NCBI RefSeq assembly: GCF_000344685.1
Contig: NW_006920415.1
Span: 1,915,934-1,979,933 of the forward strand
Direction: 5' to 3'
Origin: Gloeophyllum trabeum ATCC 11539
Lineage: Eukaryota; Basidiomycota; Agaricomycetes; Gloeophyllales; Gloeophyllaceae
Length of the DNA: 64,000 bases
Positions 24,349 to 36,682 of this stretch are shown here, in pieces (position 1 is the stretch's first letter; the number at the start of each line of letters is the position of its first letter). Both the position numbers and the translations under genes were made by a program. Under the pieces are notes generated by a model. The model saw nothing but the letters and a program-made list of their open reading frames with translations, had not been told where the DNA came from and did no database searches.

Positions 24349-26142
24349 ATGTCAAGCAAGGCAATTACTGCAGCATATACCCAGTGAGCGAGACGCTCAT
24401 TGCATCCCGAGAAGGACGTTGACTTCTTTCTCGCTCTTAGTTTTCTGCAGTTTCGGATTCAATACTCCAGCATTGGTGTGTCATACTTGCTGAATGGATG
24501 GGGATGTTTATTGACCGCACTTACCAGCCCTGCTATACTATGATTATGCTCTAACCTTTCCGAGGGGTAAGGTCGATGAGTCCTCTCTTCATCACTATAT
24601 ACTCAATCCCTTGAAGAGGTGAAATATATCTGGGGCTCGAGGCTGAGGATCTCGACAATCTGCTACATATTCTGCCGGTATGCCCTGGTGGCCAATATTC
24701 TCTACCTATTGGCTGTGGCTGGGAAACTCCACGCGAGGGTGAGCCTGACAATCGATTCACCTGCTTATGAAACACTGACTCTAATTTCCAGTGCACCATA
24801 TAACACTTAACTCCCTTCCTTAACTTAACCATCCGCATATCCAGCTGTAATACGTGGTACAAATTCATTGGCGCAATCAGCGTCCTAGGCCGAGCGGCTG
24901 TAATCAGTAAGCACACGGCTTCTTCCACCTGACATATCTTCTGACGGTCCTGGTGCCTACGAAGCTGTATTCACGCTGCGTGCATGGGCTGTGTACTCTC
25001 GCAGCCGCATAGTACTGGCCTTTCTCGGGACGATCGGCGCCCTTTGTGTAGCTCTCGACATCGTCAGGACCTTCTACTCTCTCCTTTGATTCCATGCTAA
25101 ATTGGGATGCGTAGACACACGTACCGGGACTACGATGTGTCGGTAGCTCCAGTGAGCGAATGTCGTAACGCTTATCCGGCGGCGTTGAATGCTGATGATA
25201 TCTCTTCCCTACCCTAGGCATTCCTATAGGTTCGTGTTTACTTGTGCGTATTTGGAGACACATTCTCACATGACTCCGTTAGCCAACAATATGCTCTCTA
25301 TACTCATGGTCATCTTCGAGTGGTGTTCCGCCATCCTTACAACTGTGCGGAGCGTACAGGCCATCAGAAGTAACGGTACGAGCTGGCAGGAGCAGAAGAA
25401 GGGCTTTTTCTATTTGATATTGGAGCAAGGTATGCATTCGAACAAAGTGCGGGCAGATTAGCGTTGAAGCTGATCGCGTGTTGTGCAGGTGTTCTTTATT
25501 TCTGGTACGTGTAGTGCCCTGCGTTTACATTGTAACGAAGAGGAAACTGATATCTGTCTGCAGCATTATATCGCTGTTCACTGTTACTGCCGTCATCCTC
25601 AATTTCGTGAGCCCGCTCTTATCTTTCATTTTACGGTTTGCCAATATTGACCGCTTATCCCCCAGCGTACGGTATGTAATCGACAACTGAGACGCCTGGA
25701 AGCCTAGGTTCATATCGTGTCCGTAGACCGGATTTTGGCAAAGGCTCCTGAATGCCTTCACTCTCCCGTGAGCACTTACTGATCACTCCCCAGACCTTCT
25801 CAATCCCAACCTCGCACCAGGCTCTCAGGACTCCTTACCGCCCGCTTCCTCCTGCACCTCCGCGAATGGGAGTCCTCCACATACGTGAGCGGAACCAAGT
25901 CCACCCCGGGCGGCGACGCGGAACGAAACCAGCTCTCGGAATTCGAAGTCGCGCGCAGAACCGCCAATTCTCTCGTCGACGACTTCGGCGAGGACCCGGT
26001 TATGAGGGAGAGGAATCGGGATACGCTGCCGGTGGAAATGCCAATGGAGGAGCGGAGCGCCGGGTCGCGCTCGGGCGGTTCCCAAGAGGAGGTGGTGCTC
26101 AATTTGTCGGTGAAGGAGGGGAAGAGACGCGCGATTGTGTGA
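24349..26142 (+). CDS. DUF6533-type multi-pass membrane protein, copy E
   Basis: Start at 24349 (MSSKAITAAYTQ), then short exons reading FLQFRIQYSSI, LLYYDYALTFPR and EVKYIWG, the hallmark of the DUF6533 N-terminal domain. Later exons include LRAWAVYSRSRIVLAFLG, LSILMVIFEWCSAILTTVR and a 16-nt exon at 25489-25504 (VLYFC). The last exons read SLFTVTAVILNF and TARFLLHLREWE, followed by a hydrophilic tail with SEFEVARRTANSLVDDF; stop at 26142. The family is a predicted seven-helix membrane protein of unknown function, expanded in mushrooms. Its close paralogue F is at 39.0-40.8 kb on the other strand. One short exon near 24790-24820 has an unclear donor. Confidence 0.72.
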
Positions 26143-26324
26143 GTACGTCGCGGGTGCCGCGCGGGGTGGGACTTGTCCATGCTCGACTGGCGAAGAGAGC
26201 ATGGAGTCCAGGTTGTATTGTGGACAGGACGATCAGTTTGCTAATACCGAACCTCCTGAATTATTCCGTATCGTTGCTGTTGTATACATAGTATATTTAT
26301 CGTCCCGATTTTCCGCTGCCCCCC

Positions 26325-28097
26325 TCAAGAGCTACTGGTACTCATACAGGTGTCGAATAGTTTCTCCGGCACCTGCGCCTGCAGCAGGTCCACAAACTCC
26401 TCAATCGGCACCCATGCCAGGCTTTTCACTGGCGTCCCCTCATGCACGACCCTTACGAAATCCTCTCCATCCGCTCGCCAAACCTGGATACATACATTAA
26501 TATCACCACCACCACCACCAGGAAGGTATAAAGGAGACAGCATACCTCCATAACCATCTCGGAGCCTAAGGCCGGCCAGCGCAGCGGCGCACTCTTGCCC
26601 AGCCCAAGGCCTGACGCGAGCCGGATCATCGAGCCGTCGTGCCCGACATACAAACGGGCGCGGTACATCTCCACTCCGGACTGAAACGCTTTGAAGTTCG
26701 CGGCGAGCTCGGAGAACATCACGCCTTCATAAATACGTCAAGCAAAGATGATTCGGGAATAGGAGGAGGGGACGTTTACCGAACGTGAGCGCGGTGTAGG
26801 TCGACGCGTTTTGCGCCGCGTTCCATATGTAGCTATCGCAGGAATTATGAGCAGGAGGACATACTTATGGTAGTGGGGAGCGCACTTGTATTCAAAGTCT
26901 CCTATAGCGAACACGCCCGCCGCGTCCTCTTCTGATACACATGCGCCGGTGGTAGCATTACACGGAAGCGGGTGCCCCGCGCATGTCCTTGACGTGAACG
27001 TGTCGAAGTAATGATCATCTTCGCGTAGTTCACGGTCAGGCTACTGGACATTTCGACCCAGAGGGGAGGAGGAACGCACACCACGACGTCCACGCGCTCA
27101 GATTGGCGGTCCCGGTGATCTCGCCCAGGCGCGCTTGGAGCTCCGCGTGGGCGACGAGGTGGTCTGTCCACGCGGGGACGGACTGATATGCGTTGCGCAT
27201 GTTGTCTGCGAGGGGGCAGTCGTAGTCGGGCACCAGGGAGTCGATCTGAGCTCTCAGTAAGCACGCATCGACCACCAGCGCACGAACTGCCCACTTACAT
27301 TGGTCGGCTGCGTGTACACTGCGAATGGTTCGCCCGCGTACGCGGGGTCCATCCCGTACAGCAGCCCGCCAGCGACCTGGTACGTTCTGTCGGCCACCGA
27401 CGTGCGGACGTACAAGTCTCTCGGATTCACGTCGGGCAGGAAGCCCAATGTATCGTGGTACACGCTCCAGAAATCCTTTAAGTTCCCTTTCGTCAGCATC
27501 CCTCTCCCATCACTTATTACCCTGGGGGAGACTCCCACCTGGCCGTGCTTGACAGCGTCCTCGAGCCCCTCCTGCGTGAGCTGCCCCTGGTCGCACGTCC
27601 CGTTCCATATCTGGCTGAGAAACGGGTGCTCCGGGGGCACCACGACCTGGTGGTACACCGCGGCCGTTCCACCGCCGTAATTGAACTGGACAAAGTTGCT
27701 GCAGTTCCACCCGCCCGCGGGATTCAGCCCATTCTCGTCTGGATAGAGGTTGTCCGGCGTGCGCTTGGAGTTGTTCCCATTATCAAATCAATGTCCGGTC
27801 TATTATCCAGGTCACAGTAGCTGTGTACGAGGCTCAGCTCACTTTGTGGTGGCGGAACATGACGTTCATGTACACCATCTCTGCGCCCTCGACATGGGGT
27901 TTGGTGTAGTGCGCCGCGTTGACATGGGGTGCGTTGCAGTAGTTGTACGTGTTCCATGCAAAGCTGGACGGCGTTGTGGACGAGTTGTACACGCCGTTTG
28001 GTGTCGATATCGGGCTTGTCACGTTCCGGCAAACGGACAAATACGCTAGACGCAGAAATAATAAAGCCAGTGCAAGCCGTAGGCTAAGAAGAGCCAT
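26325..28097 (-). CDS. Histidine acid phosphatase, secreted
   Basis: Eight exons: 28097-27843, 27763-27539, 27475-27299, 27245-27080, 27018-26886, 26832-26780, 26724-26546, 26483-26325, in frame, 448 residues. A hydrophobic N-terminus of about 22 residues fits a signal peptide. The catalytic loop spans the first intron and reads RHHKRTPDN, a variant of the classical RHGxRxP, with the nucleophile His retained. The proton-donor motif is GHDGS in exon 7. Several N-glycosylation sequons (NVT, NSS, NCS) and cysteines fit an extracellular enzyme. The family hydrolyses phosphomonoesters, some members inositol phosphates; the substrate here is unknown. The join of exons 4 and 5 gives SWYDHYFDTF, which supports the splice sites chosen. 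Confidence 0.92.
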
Positions 28098-28670
28098 AGT
28101 GGCCTCAGTGAACCTTATGAACGTCGACCAGGAAGGCGTAGAGGGAACTATTCGACTCGAGTAGCTTTATAACATCGATATTGGGGTTGCGGAAGTCATG
28201 AAAGCTACATGTTGGAGAAAGACGGGACCTGGCGGAAGGTGGCAAATAAGGATACCGTGGTTCGAGGCAGACGCACATGCGTGTGGCTGAGATGCTGTTG
28301 GCCGAGTGATAGTGCATCGGACCACGACGCCGTGTTCGCATTTAACACAGACGTTTACGTGAATCGAGGAAAAATAACCGACAATTCACCTTTCATCAAC
28401 TGAACGGAGGAAGAGCACTCAGCGACAGCAATGAGCGTCCAAGTCGTGTTCAATCATCCTCAGACCGTCGCGCATCTCCCGGAGTATGCTGGCATTAGGC
28501 AGTGCACAAGGGTCCGTCAAGCGTCTAAAGAATAGGCTTAAAATACGATAGGACATAAACCATCTACTTCTGGCATCAGCGCGAACCGTCAGACTATTGG
28601 CCGGCATTTTCACGGGACGGCGCAAGAACTCACTTAAGCTGGGACCGGAGGTGTGATGCGGCGCTTCACT
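28098..28670. other. Intergenic between QCR6 and the phosphatase; no gene seen
   Basis: Contains the 3' end of QCR6 and the promoter side of the phosphatase gene, both on the minus strand. No further exon is recognised. Confidence 0.5.
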
Positions 28671-29352
28671 TTAACTTGGAGAAGAGCTTGGGCGCGACGC
28701 AGTTCTGAAGGCAAGAGATCAGTGGGGGACAGGGTGGGTATAGTGCTGGCAGACGCACATCTACGCAGTGCATCATGCTGACACGGAAAAAGTCAGATTC
28801 GAGAACTCATGGACATACTGATGCGGACTCACTGGACTGAGAAGCCATGCGAGGTAAGGGTAGATGAGGGTCATTGTTAGTAATCCTTCGTCACAAGCTA
28901 TAGTCAGGCAGAGTATACGTACATCTGCAATAGAAACAAGCCAGTAAGTATGAACACAGTATACCCGCAAAAGCCAGAATGTTACGCACAGCTCCTCAAC
29001 ACAGTCCTCCCCCTTGAACCCCTGGCCAGAGCTGACCTTCTCCTGGCAATGTTGGAAGTGCTTCGTTAACGAAGCGCACTTGCTCGAGTTCTGGCACTCC
29101 TCTCTTAGCGCCTCGGCGGGCTACACCACCAAGCGTCAACCTCCATCTAACACAAAACACAATGTGAAGCGAACGCACGTCTACGGGCTCCTCCTCCTCT
29201 TCCTCCGCCTCCCCACCCTCCTCTCCCTCGCCCTCGTCTTTGCTCTCCTCCTCCTCCTGCTCCTTAGGCTGCTCCTCCTCCTTCTCCTCCGGAGCGTCTG
29301 CGTACGCCGTGGGGAACAGGGAGGAGAAGAACGACGCTACACTCGAGCTCAT
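28671..29352 (-). CDS. qcr6: Cytochrome bc1 complex hinge protein (subunit 6), with microexons
   Basis: Six exons: 29352-29179, 29120-28990, 28924-28923 (2 nt), 28836-28833 (4 nt), 28777-28759 (19 nt), 28706-28671, in frame, 121 residues. The N-terminal part is a long Glu-rich stretch, as expected for the acidic hinge protein of complex III. It faces the intermembrane space and helps cytochrome c docking. The core has paired cysteines (EECQNSSKC, HFQHCQEKV, GEDCVEEL). The two microexons supply bases that complete LFHMMHCVD, matching the family, which has Phe-His here. Skipping both also stays in frame but loses Phe-His. All introns have GT-AG ends and are 52-86 nt. Confidence 0.88.
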
Positions 29353-30567
29353 CGGTGCGCTTGCCAGTGGTTTCCGAGGTATTTGAGTCGGTGTTCGGGC
29401 GTTCGCGAGTTTACGGAGGCGGCGGTTTAGGCGGAGATTCGGGAGTTACCGGATTGCCCAACGTTGGACGGCCTCTCGTCGACGACGACGACGATACTAT
29501 GATATCCTACTCGTCAGAGCCGTACCTGTCGGCGACGCTACTGCCACTAGGACGTTGCTTTGCTTCAACGGTCATAAGTCCCATCACACAGCCTATTGAG
29601 CTACGACAAGATCGCACAAGGTCGTGTCGCCTGAATTGCTTTGGATTAGAGTCTCCATTCTATTATTCAAGATATTCCAACGGTGTGCATTGCAACTAAC
29701 ATACAATAAAGTCCAGAGTTCCTTTCAACTCAGAAACCAGTCCCCCACAACCTTACTCTCTAGGACACCGCGACCACCCATACTCAACCATCCGAAAGAC
29801 ACCGTCAGAGGATACAAGCCCGCCCCTTTAATGGGTGGTGTAAAACGTGTGCCGGACGAGCGATGTCACCGCCGACCCGACCGAGGTCGAGCCGAGCTCA
29901 TCGCGCTGCACGCTGTTCTCGTCATTGGTGTTTCGATGATGGGAGAATTGGGGAACGCATCTGCGCGCGAGGGGGATTTATAGGTATGGGGGGCGTGGGA
30001 AATAGCGTACCCATGGACGCTGAACTCGGCTCGAATTCGAAACCGTAGCTCTGTATTTGAACATCACTAACTGGTGTGCTGCAAGAGGTCGGGGGAAAGG
30101 TTTGATGTGTGGCAGGTTTATTTTGAGGTATATCTGTAACCTCCCCGAGGTCAGCCTTATACTGACGCCAGCGATTTGGACGAGACAGACCAAGGCAGCT
30201 TCGAATTCGAAGCTTCACTTTAACGCCTGCTGCCATACTGCCATGTTTGACTCTTGAGTCTTATCCGATAGGGCATCAATATTGTTATTAGATCCGCATG
30301 TATGGGTATCTATAGGTCAGTCAAACTCCATACTGGAGCGAGATTCCGGTACACGGGGGAATTTGTCTAGGGTCTCGGCTCAGGTTCGTCCATCACGGCC
30401 CAACCGTGGATGCCTCGCGTTACTGACACTGTAGACGCCGCAGTACTAGACGTGGAGCGTCCTACACGAGGTGGTGGGCCGTACATAAGAATGGCACGGT
30501 AGGATGGACGTCAACCACGCCCTCCTCTCCCGCTGGACCTCTCGGCGCAACTCTCCCAGATACTAGC
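29353..30567. other. Divergent intergenic region between QCR6 and the helicase
   Basis: Holds the promoters of two divergent genes. The part 29820-29985 (read on the minus strand) repeats the promoter-like module seen at 20262-20425. A TATAAAT lies near 29985 on the minus strand. No coding exon is recognised. Confidence 0.45.
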
Positions 30568-33500
30568 ATGCCTGGATACTCTATCGGTCAATTCCATCAA
30601 GATATCTTCCCGGATATTCGTCGACAAATCACCCTGCGCCGCTTCAAGGCAGACGACGCCGGAGAGGCGGCGGAATACATCCAGAGACTCGAGACTCCAG
30701 TGCTCGGAATCGCGCTTCACCTGTCTCCTACGGGTGTTATCGCCGCGCTCGCGTTTGCCAGCCCCAACGAAGTAGTGTGGGTGTCCACGCAGAAACTTGC
30801 CCCGGCCTCTGATGCAGGCATTGGCCTGGGCAGGCTCCTTCGTGGTACATTGACCTGCCTGGCGAGCTTCGACATGGCGCAAGTCGCATTGCAGATATAC
30901 AAGGACCTGAAGATGCATGTCAGGGGTGTAGATCTGTCGACGTTGATTTCTATATCCACGGATAAGCCGCTGTCCCCCGAGACCTTTGCAACGAGGAGAC
31001 TTGGCCCTTCCGTAAGATGCGACAGGATCGGAAGACTTTGGGATGGTAAAGAAGAGACCGACGTCTGTGGCCGAGCATTCGTCATGGCTAGGTTAGTCCA
31101 CCCGGGACAGGGGTATGAGTCGTTTCAAACTAATGTTCCCATGCATCGAAGGCTGGCTGAGGTTTGTCGATCAGAAATGGATGCCGTTTCTAAAGTGGCA
31201 ACCGTCAGACTATCTGACGGCGTAGGGATATCTTTACTTCGAGTGCATGACGTTTTCTGACATTCCTTAGGAATTGGATTGTCTGGCGAACATGGTCTCC
31301 GAGCGACAAAAGCTGCAGGAGCAGGAGCCTACGGTTAGGCAGAATGACTTCAACGATGTCATTGCCAACTCTGAAGGAGCTACTATCCACAATTCTCGAT
31401 TCAAGTCACGAGCTCGCACCGGATCCAAGGTTTACCTGGACGTCATGTTTGCATTGCCCCGTTTTAACGCCTCTTCTGTCTCTCCAGATTACTCTTGAAA
31501 TGAAAACGGATGACGGTTCTATCATACGGGCTAGACCTGTTGGGGTGGAAGGCAAGCAGACGCACATTCGCATGTCAGCTGGATATCGGGGCAACATCAA
31601 GGAGATCACAATTCACGGCAGGGAAGACCCTACATGCGCAGAGAAGGCGTTCTATGAGTTCATACTTCTGGCGTTGATGGGCCAAGTATCTCTGCATGAG
31701 TCGGATTTCATACACCAGCTCTGGTTCCCTGAGCGAGCTTTGCAGCCTCTGTCGTCCGATGAATCAATGCTGGTGCACGTCGTTGACGGTGCGCTCAACG
31801 AATCACAGTCGCAGGCCGCACATATTATGCTGTCTACCTCACGCCCTTTGGTTCTGGTGCATGGTGAGTGTCCCCGCAATACGTTCAGTGTACTCCAGTC
31901 GAGATGCTGCATATAGGACCGCCCGGTACTGGCAAGACTACAGTTATTTCTGCTGCTGCGAAAGCATGGGATGCACGGAAGGCGCCGGCATGGATCGCGG
32001 CCCAGTCCAATGTCGCTGTAAAGAACATCGCCAAGGCTTTGCTCAAGCGCGGGGTGAAGTTTAAGCTTATAGTGTCAAAAGAGTTCCACTTCGAATGGTA
32101 ATGCTTTTTGTTTACCTATGAATGAACGTAGCTCTCAAAGAGGAGCCGCAGGCACGAACACCTTTATGAGGAGATGGACCGTGTCGTGATACGCTCAGAT
32201 GACCTTGGTGTGGACGGCGTCAGGTTAATTGGCGAGAATACGATCATTCTATGCACCGTCAGCATGCTCTCCAACCCTGCGCTTCACGACGCAGGGATAT
32301 ACCAGCGAGTCCCACTATCTAGACTGGTCATTGATGAAGCCTCGCAAATTAGCATATCAGAGTACATTGTAAGCCCCTGGATCACCGGCCGATCAGTGAG
32401 ATACTCATAATCTCTTTAGCATCTCTTCCATCGTTTTCGGCATGATCTGACTAAGGTGTGCTTTTTCGGAGACCCGTGTCAACGTAGGTGATTGCAGAGA
32501 GGTAATTGTGTGCCGGTCCGCTTACGCCCACAGCCAGTCCCTCCATACGGTCAAGATTCGGTTCCATCCATGAAATCCATCTATCACTTAGCCCACCTTC
32601 GTCCCTTGCAGTACCTGTTGGATACCCAGTGTAGGTTCCGTGATATGCCTTCTTCTGACACTATCTCAACGTGACGTAGATCGTATGCCAACGCCGTTGG
32701 GCGAGTTTATCTCGAAAGAAATGTACGACAGAAAACTCCGATCGGAACACCAGGTCCGCGAACACACGTGCGTTCGATTTATTGACGTCTGGAAGGGCGA
32801 CGAGGAGAGACGGGGCACGAGCTGGGTGGTGCGTCTCGCGATCGATGTTAGTGATACACTGAGGTTACCGCCATGGTACAGAATACAGACGAAGCGCAAA
32901 CCGGGGTCCACCTCGTTCGCGATTATTACAAACTGCAAGACTTCGCCGTTATCACTGCATACGATGCCCAGAGATCCATGATTGAAGAAATTTTAAAAAG
33001 AGAGGGCTTGCCCTGGGAGAAGGTCTATAACGTTGACAGCTTCCAAGGTAGACAACTCACATTGAATCTGGATTCTTTCGAACTCACGTTGCGGGTAAAA
33101 GGAAACGAAGCAGATTACATCCTTGTATCTGCTGTTCGCACTTCAGGCGCAGGGTTCCTACGGTCGCGCGAACGCATCAATGTGATGTTAACAAGATGCA
33201 AGAAAGGGATGGTTATCATTTCGAATCGAAACTTCCTTGAGGACGGACCAGGCAGAGCCACGATGATTGGGCGTCTCGCCAGCCACTGGAAGGGTAACCA
33301 CGGTGAAAGTGCCACCTGGGTGGACTGGCGACATGTCGCTGAGAAGCGTGCGGATATGCCGGGGGTGCGTGGGACTGGCGAGCGAAGCTCGCCCTTCAGC
33401 GGATCTACGTTCAGCTGGTCCACGACGACGCCGCCCCCCGACTCAGGGAATTATGCAGTATTCTCATCGAAAACACCTATCACACCCACTACCCCAGCAC

Positions 33501-33937
33501 CTTCGGAAATCTTCCGAATGAAGATTCCAGCCATTACTCCAGCAATCGACCTCTCAGCATCGTCGTTTGTGCAACGCGCTCAGGGAAAGTGGGCCTCGTT
33601 TCCAGGCACCCCTACTAACCCTTCGGCCTCGCCATTTGCGAGCCAAGCGCACGAGAAGTGGCGCTCCCGGGAGGAGTCGCAAGACAGCGTACCGAAAGGA
33701 TCGACCTCAGACCAAAGCACGATCTATTCGGTGCGGAGAGCGCCTGAAACGCCTTCCCCCGGGGACTTTCCTGTCCTGGGTGCTTCCAAAGCGCCAAGCT
33801 CTGAACCGCTCGGCGCATGGCGTCGGACTCCGACCGTCGCGCCGACCAGTCAGGGCTGGCGAGCCCAATCGAAATCGCGCGCTAGGGTGCTGCGAATCGT
33901 TAGCTCCTCTACTCCCCCTACACCTCGCGCGACATGA
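30568..33937 (+). CDS. SF1 helicase of the UPF1/DNA2-NAM7 type
   Basis: Ten exons: 30568-31194, 31271-31441, 31488-31863, 31917-32097, 32152-32368, 32420-32483, 32538-32630, 32680-32828, 32882-33047, 33102-33937, in frame, 959 residues. Motif I is GPPGTGKT, formed across the third intron. Motif II is VIDEASQI, motif III GDPCQLPPYG. QYRMP follows, then YNVDSFQG and RINVMLTRCKKG (motifs V and VI). All core SF1B residues appear intact. The about 400 N-terminal residues match no domain I know; the C-terminal about 200 are Ser/Pro/Thr-rich and likely disordered. The family unwinds RNA or DNA with ATP; the exact role here is unknown. The gene is tail-to-tail with the F-box gene, 82 bp apart. Confidence 0.9.
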
Positions 33938-34019
33938 CCCGCCTTGCGATAAGCAATGGACGCTCGTGATTTCTTGATCTGTAATCCATGTATCTACTCG
34001 AGGTTGATCCTGAATGTCC

Positions 34020-35718
34020 TCACAATCTGAGTACCGTGATATCGCCCTGATTATTGCCTAGCGCGACCATCCCTAGTTCCTCGTCGTAATCCATCGAGAC
34101 CCAGTACCTCGACTCATTTGTCAACAGCTTTCTGCTCACGAGCCCCTCCTCCGAGCGATAAAGCGGGCCCGGGAACACCGTCGCCATCAGCGACTCTTTC
34201 GCGGGCGCGGGCCCAGCCACCTGGGCTTCCTGGCTGTGCAAGTCAAGGCCGGTCAAACCGGCATGGCCCAACTCGCGCGGCTGGATCCAGAGTGCGGTGC
34301 CGAACTTGCCCAGGAATAGGTTGTTGCAGCGGAAGAATCCTTGCACGGTCGATAACCGGCATTTGCGGGCGGGAGGAAAGATATAGGGAGAGCGTGCGGG
34401 ACTGGACGACGCGAGATCGGGGTTGTCACGGATGGAGTGGTATGTAGGGTCGGGGGCTAGCTCGAAGAGCGTCAGCGAACACGTATTCGGAGCCCATGGG
34501 TCGTCGCTGTCCTCCCGAAAGAGAAACGACAATGGCCGATGATTGTTGGAGATCGCATTCGCTTCCTCCGCTTCTGGGTGGACGACGGTGACTGCTACGG
34601 CGTCGGGCCATCCGAGAGAGCATGTTGCGAGAGGCTCGTACACGCGGATCTTGTCGTTTCTTTCCAAGACGGGTTCAGGGAAGAGATTCACGGAGCGCGC
34701 ACGGACGACCAAGACGCTCTCATGCGCGAATACGACTTGCAGGCACCTGTTGTACTGTGGTCTTCGTTAACATCCGGCCAGCTGTACGACGGAGAAGACA
34801 GTATTTACTTGCCAAGTTCCTAGGGGAGTCTCCTCCCGATCTTGCAGGACGGCTTCGCTACCGGTTTTCCAGTTGAGTATCCTCGTTTCGGAAGCACGGT
34901 CGCTCATTGCCAGGATATCGCCCCCCAAGGTGATTGGCAAGTGAGAAGTCTCAATAGAGGTTATCAGTTTCAGGGATGGTAGTCCATTGTACACATTACG
35001 CCGCAGCTGTAGGATGTCTATCTGATGATCTGACCTGTGCTGCTACCAAGCATCATAAGCAAATCATCAACGAGCAGATTCGCCGAGGCAGTCACCTGAG
35101 ATCTGGAAACTGAGACAGCAACAGTTGCTTCGGAATCAGGATCCTGGTTCACCACGAAGGTATGGAAGAACGCCCCCTTGCGTGTCCATTCCGCCATCTT
35201 GGCAGGCTTGGAGGACTCGTCATGGGGGACATGCCAGAACGCCAGGACAGACCAGATGCCTTGGGATATGGTAACGATCCACTCGCCGTCCAGACCAGGC
35301 AAGAAGCGTAAATTCATAATCGGGTTTCCCGAATTAGCTTCGAAAGTCAAGGATGTGCGCGGGGACATAGAACTCGAGGACGTCCATTTCACGCCCAACT
35401 CGTGAGCACGGCGGGCTCTCTGCTCGAGTTCTGAGGCGTCCATAGTTGTCGGCGACGTTTCAGGAAACGGATATCCTCGTTTTTTGATATTATAGCACGC
35501 TGTTGCCCACACTGTCCTGAGCGAAGAGATACCCAACATTCTTTTACATGTCTACTGAAGCCATAAACAAACGAAGAGCCGTCCCCTTCCTTCCTGCTTA
35601 CCTGCCTCATACGAAGGATGTCAGGAACGGATAGGAACGAGAACAGGTAGACGAGAATATCGTCGTCAAGGATGTCCAGCGGACATCGTCCGGTCGCAGA
35701 GCGTCGGGACGTATCCAT
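34020..35718 (-). CDS. F-box protein with a likely frame break
   Basis: Exon 1 (35718-35602) carries the F-box: PLDILDDDILVYLFSFLSV, then ILRMRQ joins TCKRMLGISSLRTVW. The second exon spans 35551-34809 and the last 34754-34020, with WQ joining YNRCLQVVF. The rest resembles the WD/propeller-like region common in Agaricomycete F-box proteins, substrate adaptors of SCF ubiquitin ligases. Near 35019-35035 the frame changes: removing 8 nt restores LGSSTGQIDILQLRR and a 528-residue protein. A 17-nt or 29-nt GT-AG removal would also fit the frame but is very short for a fungal intron. So the gene may be a recent pseudogene or carry a sequence error. Confidence 0.75.
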
Positions 35719-36682
35719 CTGCAGGAGTATTTGATGTTTTCCCGAGCTGAGTCGACCCGTTCCTGTCTCGATAGGTGCAAGGTGGCGATCGTCGTCTGCC
35801 TGTCGGGGTATGCAGGCCGCTGGACGGGTCCAGTAGAGACCGTGGGAGATCTAGACCGACGAAGTCTGTGAGAGGCTGAGAGCTTCATTGGTTCCCTTGA
35901 TCAAGTTCAAGTAAGTAGGTCCGTATGTAAATCGTCGTTGCTACATGCGAGGAAAATGCATCAGGTGGGAATATAGCATATATACTCATCCGAGGACTGG
36001 GAGCAGGAGAGGTATTACCGCAACAGCTGCGCACTGGCAGGCTATGTCGATTAATGATCGAAGCCACGGGCAGCCCTTCGTCAGGCCACAACTTCAAGTG
36101 CCCGTATGTTCCTTATCGTCACCTGAGTATCCTTTTTCTGAAGACCTTTCCGAATTGCTCGTCGGTTTTGGTCTACTTCAGAGGGGTACAACCGGAATTG
36201 ATCTTCAATGATCTTGGAGGGTTTAGCCTGAGTGCTGTCAGCCTCACTCGGCCAGTGAGCGAACAAGACACTCTTCCAAGTATCATTTCTTAGCTGTCAC
36301 TGTACTAGTAATATGAAGGAGGTACGAACTAATCAGGTGAGATCCATTTGTCAACATGTTCTTTCCGCGAAATCTGATGCGTCTTCTGGTTCTCTTGATT
36401 AGCATCTCGAGGTTCCGAGACTTGCAGAGTCATCCGTCGACTGAGATTTCTCCATCCTAGAGCCGTTCTTCGAGTTGAATTATTATCGTCCGTCCTACTT
36501 CACCTGAGCCCGCTACCGACTAGGTGATCCTCAGTGCACTCGGATACCGGCTTCTACATCACAAATCAGCAATGCTGCTGGATGCTCCCGAGTGATAGTG
36601 ATCGGGCAGAGTGCTTTAATATCCATCACCACCCCACTCTTTACCTACCTCTTCCGACCCTCCCTGAATTCGGGTACTAGAT
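35719..36682. other. Intergenic; no gene seen
   Basis: Divergent region between the F-box gene (minus) and DUF6534 copy D (plus). No coding exon recognised. Confidence 0.45.

Noticed and set aside
29014..29430. Plus-strand Leu-rich open frame
   Set aside because: It is antisense to the Glu-rich exon of QCR6, whose GAG runs read as CTC on the other strand.
34118..34876. Several plus-strand frames opposite the F-box gene
   Set aside because: They are antisense shadows of a GC-rich coding exon.
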